Shown here one piece after another: positions 21,434-30,895 of a stretch of 64,000 nt of DNA. Made by a program: the position numbers and the translations under genes. The stretch is from Cyanodermella asteris (Eukaryota > Ascomycota > Lecanoromycetes > Ostropales > Stictidaceae): positions 363,150 to 427,149 of the forward strand of contig UYJD01000002.1 of the NCBI GenBank assembly GCA_900618795.1, given 5' to 3'. Position 1 is the first letter of the stretch. Every line of letters begins with the position of its first letter. The notes beneath the pieces are model-generated. The model ran no database searches and was not told the origin of the DNA. It saw nothing but the letters and a program-made list of their open reading frames with translations.

Positions 21434-22014
21434 ATGTCATCCTCCAAGTCCACCCCCGCCGAAATGCGCGCCGCCCACGCCGCCGCCGCCACCACCAAAC
21501 TCCAAACCCTCGAACGGCTCAGCTCGACCACGGCCATCTCCCTCGAAAGCACCAAAAAACTCGTCAAAACACAAAAACCACGCACGAAAAACTATGCAAA
21601 GCGGCCGACGCCGCCAAAGCCAGCTACGACGAGGCGGCCAAAGCCACCGCAGAGGCCAAGACGGCATACGAAAAGTGGACGCGGAACCACGAGCAGGCCA
21701 TCAGCCACCAACGCGAGTCGCTGACGGAAGGGGGCAGGGCGCTGGCTCAAAAGGAGGTGAATCGCGTGGCGACGGGGAGGAGGAGGGCGGAGCATCAGTG
21801 GGAGGAGACGACGAGGGCGAGCGATCGGGCGAAGGCGAAGTGGACGGAGGCGATGGGAAGGTGCGAGTCGGCGAAGGGGGGGTGGGAAAGGGCGCGCGGG
21901 AAGTGGCATGAGGTGGAGGCGGAGCATGCTAAGGCTTGCGAGGATGTGCAGAGCCAGATCGGCATTCTTCATAAGCTGCAGGGTAAGCAGAGGGGGAACG
22001 CTTTGGGTCGGTGA
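21434..22014 (+). pseudogene. Coiled-coil gene E, frameshifted
   Basis: The ATG at 21434 opens a helical Ala/Lys/Thr-rich frame. Near 21554-21559 (a run of six A) coding quality switches to another frame, which continues KLCKAADAAKASYDEAAKA and on to a stop at 22014. Read with one base added in the A-run, the product is a coiled-coil protein of about 193 aa with repeated K-W and E-A-K-x-x-Y-E-K-W elements, like the other members. No GT-AG intron of suitable size explains the switch. Either the gene is broken or the sequence has an indel error. Base composition also flips from C-rich (first half) to G-rich (second half) on the coding strand. Confidence 0.6.
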
Positions 22015-22554
22015 TCGTGCTGGGACATGGGCTGGGAGAAATTGTCAGCGACGGGCGGTGTTGATTGGGGAAAGAAGATGGTAATAAGGGAGGAACTTGT
22101 CAGGAAAGCGGTGTTGATGAACCAAATCGGAACAGCGACTGATAAGAAGAAGTTTGGGATATGGAGAGCATTGAAAGAAAGACTGCTGGTAATGGCAGCG
22201 TAAGCGGGAGCCGAAAGAAGAGAGCTGAGAAATATATAGAACACGATCGTTAATGCCAGCGTTTTGACCATCTTATATTGCAGCGTCGATCAGCTTGTGC
22301 CTTCACAGTGGTATGAGACCAGACATTCTAGTCCAAGGCTTCCGCGTTTCCGCGATTTACGGAAAAAGACAGAGCGCGCTCGAAAGACCGTAGAAACACT
22401 GAACGGGTTTGTAGGTTTCACGACTTAATACATAGCCGAACTGGGGTACATGTTGCCATTTTAGAGCTGCCAATGATATCCTATCAATAAATGGAAATTC
22501 TTCAATAACAATTTACAGGTCCACTACCGTAACCAGCGCATCCGGGTTTGTGCT
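22015..22554. other. Intergenic between E and the DUF7728 gene
   Basis: About 540 bases between convergent gene ends. No supported feature; presumably both 3' untranslated regions. Confidence 0.45.
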
Positions 22555-23763
22555 TCAGTTCTTCTCGCTGGCTGGAGTGTACTCAGGGAGACCCTCCTTC
22601 TCAACGTACATGGGCAACGGCTCGTCGTCCATGGCAGCCTCAGTATCCTCGTCTTCAATAATGTGGTAGACCGCAATGCTGTCGCCGCGGCGGCCGCGAA
22701 TGCGCTGCCAGATCATGAAAACAATCTGCCCCACGACCATACCGAGAGCACTGACAGCCATACCGGCGGCGATGCCGACCATGACGGGCATCAAGATGTG
22801 CTGGGCAGCATTGGCGAAAGTGTGCAAGAGTCCACCCCTGTGGTGCGGGTGCTGGCCGTGTCCATGCTTGCCCATGCGACCCTTACCGGGGCAAGGCTTC
22901 TTGCCGAACTTGTTGGGGCCACCCTTGAGTCTGTCGATGACACTATCCGGACGACGATGGCCGCCGTGATGGGGAGCATCGTTGTGCGGGTGGGGGCAAG
23001 ACTTGAAGCCCATCTTGCGCATGCACGAGCTGACGAACGCGCCGGCCTTGGCCTTGGCGGCAGACATTTTGGCCATCATCTGTGCCTTGACACGGCAGAA
23101 GACGGTGGTGCAGGCAGCATCGAAGGCAGACGTGAGGGTTGGGAGCACTTGAGGGTTGGCAACGGCGAATTTGCCGGACGAATCGCGGCAGATGTTGAAG
23201 GTGATGGTTGCGACGTGAACAACCTGATATGAAGGTCAGCAACTGAATATACAAACGAATGCGCTTCAACTTACGTGCTCTTCAATGCCGAGAACCTCGA
23301 GAGCAATAGGCACGATGGTAGTTCCCTCATTGCCGAAGTCCCTCTCCTGTCCAACATCGATTCTTGTGCTGAGTCTCAGCTCATCTTGTGTAGCGTTGAC
23401 CATACCGTCGCCACCTTCGATCAAAACCTGCTTCGCCGAAATGGGTCCCGGAGGAGTCTGCTGAGCGGGGTATACGGGTGCACCACCGATAATGACCTCG
23501 TTGTATTCGTTGACATATGCCTCGATGACGAGTTCAGAGTTGAGCTCGGCAGCCTGGATGTAGCCTCTGGGACCTTGATCCTCCTTATCTTGTGCGACCG
23601 GGCATCCAGCACACTGGATGTTGAATGTCAGGCGGTTGTCCGAGGGTGACAAAGCCTTGAATGCCTCGAGAGCATCGCCTGAGGTGTCTGGGGGCAATAG
23701 GAGCGCGGTGGAGGTGGCGGACCACGCCAGCGCGGCCGCGGAAAGCAGCGAGGACAGCTGCAT
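22555..23763 (-). CDS. DUF7728-type secreted/type I membrane protein, 385 aa
   Basis: Two exons, 23763-23275 and 23223-22555, with a 51-bp intron (GTAAGT donor, GCTGAC branch, TCAG acceptor); 489 + 669 nt, in frame. Start at MQLSSLLSAAALAWSATSTA, a clear signal peptide. The lumenal part has a C-x-x-C pair (QCAGCP) and a conserved-looking N-terminal domain I recognise as the fungal DUF7728 type. It continues with further cysteines, a His/Gly/Pro/Lys-rich segment and then one membrane helix (VMVGIAAGMAVSALGMVV and following) near residues 295-325. The cytosolic tail is acidic and ends in a P-E-Y-T-P motif. Secretory-pathway or plasma-membrane protein of unknown function. The domain name is from memory of similar Dothideomycete and Eurotiomycete proteins. 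Confidence 0.8.
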
Positions 23764-24157
23764 GGTGGGGAGGGTAGTGTACGAAACAACAGGCACTTAA
23801 CAAAATCTCAAAGCCAAGAAAAAAGTCCGTCCAAGGGAGTAGGTTGTGTTGATGGAGTTTGATGAATCGAAGGAGTGGTGGAGATGGAAGAAGGATGAAG
23901 TTGGTGTGGAGTGAGGCCTGGGTGGGATAACAGAGCAGACAGCGCTTGCTTGCGCGGCCACTCCAACTCCCAACTCTCAGCCTTCTCGGCCTTCTCAGCC
24001 TTCACAGCCATGCGCGGTCTGGCCCCAACGTCATGCGCAGTTAGCTGAACTCACTGTTATTGGCCAGTCGGGCACAAAAAGGAGTGGTTGCGCAGGCAGG
24101 GGTCCATTCATGAAACCGTCCCGAGACTCGTCCTGTCGATCGTTTGTATGCACTCAC

Positions 24158-24188
24158 CTTCTCCCTTCTCCCTTCTCCCTTCTCCTTT
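24158..24188. repeat. (CTTCTCC)n minisatellite, about 4 copies
   Basis: Tandem seven-base units CTTCTCC in an otherwise unremarkable intergenic stretch. Confidence 0.8.
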
Positions 24189-26599
24189 GGCCATGCGAGA
24201 CATCCATCCAGTGACCGCGTTTGATTCTGTCACGACCTGGGGTTGTTTGATGACCCACCATTCGGGCAACGTGCTGGTGAAGAGATGCGTTTATCCCTTC
24301 CCGCCAACGGCTTGGTGCTTGTCGCACAAGGCAGGGCAAGAAATGCGAGGGAAGATGCTGACACGTGGCGGCGGATCAGGCATCAGGATACCGTGGATGC
24401 TTTGATGATTGCTACCTAGCAGATCCTTGAACTGAATTTTGCGTGACTGACAGCGTCAAGTGTTTGCGTGACTGGTGGCGAAAGACGCGTTTCTCCATGG
24501 CGAATATTTTCGTGCTGAAAATGTGGACAGATGTTCGCTCCTGTAGTCGGGGAAGCAATAACGTGCTTGTCCAATCCTTCATTACGACGCCGAGTCTTTT
24601 CGTTTGCAAAAACAAGCACAATATTTCCGCTTTCACGGGTGATGCGTTCAAGGCCTACCCGAGCATTTGACTTTACCAGCTCAACATGGCATGCAATGTC
24701 TGAGTGTATTGCAGAACTGAGCGATGAGATGAGTTGAGAACAATAATCTTCTGACTTATTGGTCGCTTAGTCGAAGTGCCGATCCCGATGCAATGTCCTT
24801 GAACGTGAGGCTTTGAGCATGTTCAGCACCGCCAAAATATATTTAGCTTCACCAACAAACGGAGCATGAGACTCGGGACCCGGAAAGCGGGCTTTCACAC
24901 TGCCTTGTAGACGTCGAGCCTTCCATAGCATATACACATAGCACTGCTCGACTCGAACTCGGGGTAGGCTTCGCAACGTGCAGGCATTGCGATGACTACA
25001 TGCTGAGTTGATGCATGGCAAATATGATATCCAAAGCACAGAGTCGGCAACGAAGGTTGTCAGCCTCATAATCCCGGAATTGAAGACAATGGAGTCCATT
25101 TTGCCTCGGCAAGCCTCCGGGTACTTACATGTAGGGTGCTACAGACAAGGCGCCATGCTAGAACCAGGATTTCTAGTCCGGAGAAAGTTGTACTACATGA
25201 TTTGATGAGTCTCAACGAGGCTGCTAAGTGACCCACGGTGAGAAAGCCAACGCGGAAGAAAACGTGGAGCCTCATGCCCAGCTGATATATGCGACTCGCT
25301 CCATGAATGCCACCATCCTTTGACCGAGGTAGCACAGCATTAGAGTCAGACACTCACGCGACCTGAAGAGGTTCTTTCCTTTTGGAACTCAGGTACGACC
25401 TGATACTGCAGGCGACCGTCCCTCGTAAGGATGAGGTGAGACGTCAAGTATCGCAAGACTTCTAGAGTCAGCATTTTCGCCACCCGTCTGTGCTCACGGT
25501 TTGATCATGGCCGCGGCCACGCCTGCCACACAAATGGCCACGCGCGCACTATCGATAGAAATATTAACTGCAATGGATCAAGTCTCGCAGGGCGGTACAG
25601 TAGCCGCGCGGATGGCCTCACACGCCGAGCCGCTCGTCCTGGACTCGCCACCTCTGAAAATAGATCTCATAGCGCTTCCAAGGCCATGTCGAGGCCATCT
25701 TGCAGCATGACCTCGATAACGAAGACCAGTAATCTTGGCCTCATCTTCAAGCATGAGATGTGTCTTTGCACCCCGAACTCCATACAGACCATCATGCGGC
25801 CAGTTGTCTAGGCGAGACTGTGCGCGCCTTTATTCGGGAGCGTCGAGGCCTATCGTCGACCTCCTCCTCGCCTGACGCTTCTGTACACCGTCGCACAGGA
25901 TCGAATCGGGTAAAAGTTGGCCACCACGAGACGCGCTCTTCCAAGACAAAGCCGCCTCTGCCCTGGCGGCTACTTGCATTTGTCGCGAGGCGCTGTCGAA
26001 GATGTACTGGTCTGTACCTTGTGTGGAATAAGGCTGAGACGGTAAAGTCGGAAAGGGTGCACGTGATGGTCACACATCTCAACCCCTGCCAGGAACAGGG
26101 AAGATGCTGGCTGTTATCCACTCTTCTCCCTTCAGCCTCACCCGCCGATGAGGGGATCCCGTTTGATTGCCAGACATAGTTTAGGACACTTTGGGTGCGC
26201 GAACAAGACTTCAACTTGTGAAGGCAGACGACGACTCTGACTAATTGCGGTTATGGCCACATCATAAAATCTGACCGAGCCGAATGGCAGTCAGGAATAG
26301 GATCTAATAATGTCAAGTATTCTGCGAGCTGACTGCACCGGCCCCGCGACGAAACGACGCCAACGCGACAACGGCGCCGTCTTACACCGGTCGGACCAAT
26401 GATGAGGCTCGTCCGCTGCAGGTGATGAAGGAGATCAGCACTTCTTGCGACTCTGCTGCGCCTGAAAATAATATCGACCTCCTTCGGCGCCAACCCGGTA
26501 GCCTACGCTCCCCAGTTCTGCGGTCAGCACTGCTGTCGACGCATGTTGTACTGCTGTAAGCAACTGCAAGCTTTGCCTCTTTCTGGCGCTTCGAGTCAT

Positions 26600-26626
26600 T
26601 CTCTCTCCTCTCTCTCTCTCTCTCTC
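26600..26626. repeat. (TC)n microsatellite
   Basis: Nearly pure CT dinucleotide repeat, interrupted once by CC; about 400 bp upstream of the gene at 27023, so it may be part of a pyrimidine-rich promoter. Confidence 0.85.
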
Positions 26627-27022
26627 GCCGTTTCGTCTTGCCCTTCCCTCCGTCTGACCAACTCCCAGGCCTGGTCTCATGGCCTTTCTCGTACTCCATC
26701 CCGGCCAATGTGCCTAGCTGTGGCCATGGCTCATATATGGGCGCCTGTCCTCGCCTGATGCTTATGGACGAGAGATATCTTGTTTGACTTTTGGACACCG
26801 TCTTTGATCTTACCCAAGGCTGATATTAGCGAGCACACTACTGCTCACCACTTGACTCGCACCTGTACAACGCAGACAACCTCCATCTGACCAAGCTTCT
26901 TTATCCTGGCTCACCACCAACGAACACACTCCTCGACTCGACGCAGTATAACACCTTCGACTCCCCGACTCCTACTCCCGAACCCCCCTCACTGCCCAAG
27001 AACATCCTATCAATAGGTACAC

Positions 27023-28876
27023 ATGGTTCATAACTACCGAGGAAATGACGGAGAGAAAACGAACAGCGGCATGGCACACTACAACGATCTGCGCGAGATA
27101 TACGCGCGGCAGATGGAATACCACGGCTGCGGCTTCGCCCTCTTCCAACCCATTTCGGCAAAGGACATGACCCCCCCTTGCGCTGGCTACTTTGACAGAA
27201 ACGGAGACTGGAACCTCATCTGCAGGCTGGCCACCTCTCCACAAGCACAAAAACCCCTACACTTGCCGGGCGACACTCCCGCACAGCCTTTCGCTCCGCT
27301 CAAGTACGAGCCCGCACCGAGCTCGTCGCTGAATATCGAATGGCAGGCAAAGACGTCCCAGGACGTCTCGGCGCATACCATGAATGCGGGAGGGCAGACG
27401 CCGGATAACCTGCCCGCCGGCGCGGATGTGAACATCAAGTATAGTTCCAAGACCAAGTTTGGCGCAGTACTTATGACACTCCGACCGATTACATTGACGG
27501 CATACAATGATGAACGTCTCTTCCTCGACTGGCTAAACAACAATCGAGCCCTCTTGTACAGCACCTACGGAACCGAACTCAAGAAATATGGCTTCTGGAT
27601 AGTCACTAGAACCTACACTGCGCCGGGCTGCTCCATCAACGCATGGCAAGACAACAGCAAGGAAAGCGTCGTCTCCTTGAAAGCCAAAGCGAGTATGCTC
27701 GGCGAGCTGGCCGACGGCGAAGTGCAGTGGAACGACAAGATAATCGACAAGGACTGGAGTCACTACAAAGCCAAGCAAGGCGACGGTCTGGTCGTCTTCA
27801 TGGACGGCATTGAAGTGCCCAAGAGCGACTGGTGGATCGAGGGCGTCAGGCAGAAGCTTGGTCGAAGCCACTCCAACAGTCCCGACAGGCCGGTATACTA
27901 CGATCCTAATACCGTGCTTCCACCCCAGATCGGAGACGTCATCTCAGTGCAGAAACGACGTAGCCCGAACGCCCGCAACGGCGGATATCTGGTGCCTCCG
28001 GGTCAGGGCAATAACCAGTACGACTCTCGTGACTACTGCGACCCCCGCGACTCATATACCGACGGCAGGCCAACCGCCCGCGCAGACGTCGGTGTGATGC
28101 CGACCTGGAGCGAAAATACCGCAGGGCCCAATACGCACGGCGGAACACAGAACTTCATCCCCCAAGACGACGGCAGCGGCGGATACCTGATCACCAGCCC
28201 GATCCAGAAAAAGGAGGCCGGGCGACAGGATTCTGGGTTCGCGAGCCTCTTCACCAAGATGCCGTCTTCGATGCCGTGGGAAGGCATCGAGAGTCCGGTA
28301 TTGAATCAGAAGCAAGCTCCCGCTGCCGCAGCCTCTGCTCCGCCTACGGTTCCGGCTGTGGCTCCCGCTCCGGCGGCGCCTGTAGCAGCCCCGGCGCCAA
28401 CGACGTCCCAGGATCGGAATGCGAATGCGGCTGCGCCGCCGACACCATCCCTCAACCCCGCCTCCACCCCGGGTACGGCTCCCCAACCCGCTACACCCGC
28501 GACCCAGCCCTTGGACACCCCGACACCAGCGCCAGTCTGGCAATTGGCGCACGCGGGCTGGACAATCGACTTCTCATCTGCAATCGAAGATGAACAAACC
28601 CTCAAAGACGCGGGTGTGACGCACCTCAACCGGCGGAGCGTGAGTATCCGACGGCCTAGCGATGTGTCTAGTATTCGACCGCCGAGTATTGCGGATAGCT
28701 GGAGGACGGGGGTAAGTTTGGGAAGGACGAGGAGTTTGAGGAGGGAGACGAGGAGTGTGAGGAGTGTTAGTGGGGTTAGCGCCGATCTGAGCAAGGGGCA
28801 GGAGAAGAATGGGCTTGGAGATTGGACTGAGAAGGAGGTGGACGGTGAGAATCGGCGGCAGAGTATGGCTGTGTAG
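27023..28876 (+). CDS. Conserved-looking fungal protein of unknown function with Pro/Ala-rich tail, 617 aa
   Basis: Single exon. Start at ATG 27023; the in-frame ATG at 27071 (MAHYNDLREIYARQMEYHGC) is an equally good start giving 601 aa. Residues about 17-290 look like a folded domain rich in aromatics, with W-I/V and G-F-W-I-V-T-R-T-Y strands, C-S-I-N-A-W and a V-V-F-M-D-G-I segment. From memory this resembles a widespread, unnamed fungal family beginning AxYxxLRxIYxxQMxYHGxGxALYxP. Residues about 415-510 are a Pro/Ala-rich low-complexity linker. The last 80 are Arg/Ser-rich with repeated R-R-x-S-V-S-I motifs, possibly phosphorylated. No signal peptide or membrane span. Function unknown. Confidence 0.8.
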   Translation: MVHNYRGNDGEKTNSGMAHYNDLREIYARQMEYHGCGFALFQPISAKDMTPPCAGYFDRNGDWNLICRLATSPQAQKPLHLPGDTPAQPFAPLKYEPAPSSSLNIEWQAKTSQDVSAHTMNAGGQTPDNLPAGADVNIKYSSKTKFGAVLMTLRPITLTAYNDERLFLDWLNNNRALLYSTYGTELKKYGFWIVTRTYTAPGCSINAWQDNSKESVVSLKAKASMLGELADGEVQWNDKIIDKDWSHYKAKQGDGLVVFMDGIEVPKSDWWIEGVRQKLGRSHSNSPDRPVYYDPNTVLPPQIGDVISVQKRRSPNARNGGYLVPPGQGNNQYDSRDYCDPRDSYTDGRPTARADVGVMPTWSENTAGPNTHGGTQNFIPQDDGSGGYLITSPIQKKEAGRQDSGFASLFTKMPSSMPWEGIESPVLNQKQAPAAAASAPPTVPAVAPAPAAPVAAPAPTTSQDRNANAAAPPTPSLNPASTPGTAPQPATPATQPLDTPTPAPVWQLAHAGWTIDFSSAIEDEQTLKDAGVTHLNRRSVSIRRPSDVSSIRPPSIADSWRTGVSLGRTRSLRRETRSVRSVSGVSADLSKGQEKNGLGDWTEKEVDGENRRQSMAV

Positions 28877-30895
28877 GAAATGGAAGGAACGATGATTTGA
28901 TGGGAAATTTTTGGTTCTGTGCTCATGAAGTTTGATAGCGCGATGTCTTTGATACCCTGATTTTGGATGGTTGGTTCAATGGTTTGGGCTGTCGTTACGG
29001 AGTCTTGGCGCAGAAGGTCATATATGAAAGCGAGTGTCTGTTTTGCATACATTGAATATTGCTTTACTCGAGTTTCAAATGTCAGGTGTTATTTACCTGA
29101 TTGTAGTCAATGGCATGAGATTGAGAAGAACAAAAGAGAAAAAAGTGAAACTTTGTTTTCCAGCGCATCAAGTTCAACCATCGAAATTCATTTGCCGAAA
29201 TCCAGTAACCTTTGTGCTCGACGTGCTTTAGAGTTCGAATCCAAGTCGTAACAATAACAAGGCCCCGACCCTGACTGTTCCCTGTTCTCAGTCCATGGCC
29301 AGGGTGCCCGAGCAGCAGATATTAACAGAGAGCACGATAGGTTTGTTGGTCTCTGGTGTTGATGTCTCGTCCTCGGTATTGGACTTTTACGGCGACCCAA
29401 TAATATTCGTCCTCAAATCAGCTCTGCAAAGCAACGGCCCCTCGCTGGCATTAGACGTATGAAAAGATCGGAGTAGTTGTTGCACGGCTCGAAATGTCAG
29501 GTCAGTCATTTTCTGTACGCCACTGAGACTGTCGGTAAGGATACGAAGATGCACGAGTGCTGTAATTCATCTCAAAAGTCAGCTCTCAAGCGGAATCCAC
29601 CGCCTGAATCGTATGCTCTTGTCAAGGATGTGAGCTTTTTCGCTCAACTCAAATGTCCCACTTCCGCAGCTTCTGACTGCCGCTAGTGATGGCTTCTGTT
29701 GCGAACCAGGAGCCAACCATGATACGACGTGCGCAGCGATATCTGAGCAGCCGCGTTGCCGGCTGGCGCGAACAGGATCTCCATCATCTGTCGTATAACT
29801 AGTTCAACATGCGAGGTCGATCACGATGATGCATACGCAATGCGAATCGACAACAGCTCGATCGGCTTACGAGTACAATCGCAGTGGACCCAGCTTGCCG
29901 CGACCACAGCTCTCACAGTGGCGTTCACAAGCCGCACGTGAAGACGTCCATCCGAGCTCGATTTCGAACGCCTTGTCAACAGAAATCCACCACGTACACT
30001 GCGTCCGCATCGAAAGCGGTCTCTCCCCCTACTTGACAGCGTCACGACTTGAAGAATGCCGAGACTTTGAAGACATTAAATGCATGCACTCCTGGCGCTC
30101 GCTCCCAAGAACAAAATAACCTTGCGGAGGCTTGCTCGCCGCCCCTCGGTAAGGATGGTGGTTCTCCGCAATCTCGTGTCCCAATCAGGACTGGACTCGA
30201 CCGCTTCCGTGTCGCATTTCCAGCCAACGCGATCCCTCATTGGCCGAGTCCAAAGTCCTCGCCCTGAACCTGGACCTTTTTCGGTGGAGCAGAGGTCGTA
30301 CAGCTGAGGCTTGACTGGCCTTTTACGGCTCCGAGGCCTCGATTGCATATGATGCGCTCCCCGGGGAAGGCTCCTGGGCCAGTACTCCGTGGTCCTTGTT
30401 GGTTTAGTGCGGAGAAAGCTGATTCGGTGGTACCTTTGGATCTGCCTTTTGCCGCGTCCTGTCCAATTTCGACGGCGTCCTTTCGCCTCCTTCTATCTGT
30501 TGGCTTGCTTTGCATTCTTTGCTTGCTTGCTTGCTTTGCTGGAACTGGACTTGACCGTGTGGATCGTTGGAATCGTCTTACGGTCGCGATTATTGAGCTG
30601 TGCCTGTGTGGCTGCAAGTCGTGGTGGTTTTGGTCGATACACACCTTCGTATTGCGACGAACGAATCGCACTTTCGCTCTTGGAAGGAGTTGGATTGAGA
30701 CACTTTCGTTGGCAGTTCTCACGGAACAGGGTCGCGCTGAAGAATACTGCAATCGCCTCCAATTGACTGAACAGAACGAACAATTTTCACGACACAGCGA
30801 AGTCCCTACAACCATTGTCCTAATGTTGGCTTGGAATCGATAATCACAACAACCTCGACTCATCCTTGACGAGGTTCGAAATACACATCGCCACC
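28877..30895. other. 2-kb intergenic region
   Basis: 3' region of the upstream gene and promoter of the GH76 gene. A GCTT-rich tandem tract lies at about 30503-30540. Overlapping open frames on both strands between 30240 and 30860 lack codon signal. Nothing else supported. Confidence 0.5.
30503..30540. repeat. (GCTT)n-like simple repeat
   Basis: GCTTGCTTTGC followed by GCTTGCTTGCTTGCTTTGC; an imperfect tetranucleotide repeat about 370 bp upstream of the GH76 start. Confidence 0.7.

Larger units (their letters stand above)
23764..27022. other. 3.3-kb intergenic region
   Basis: No gene supported. Contents: DUF7728 promoter at the left; a CTTCTCC tandem at 24158-24188; a TC-dinucleotide run at 26600-26626; an A/C-rich leader before the gene at 27023. 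Short open frames between 24400 and 26200 occur on both strands without family signal. Confidence 0.5.

Noticed and set aside
24400-26200. Scattered open frames suspected to be transposon remnants
   Set aside because: No transposase, reverse transcriptase or terminal repeats could be recognised.
30237-30863. Overlapping long frames on both strands before the GH76 gene
   Set aside because: Mutual shadows with no domain; partly built on a GCTT repeat.
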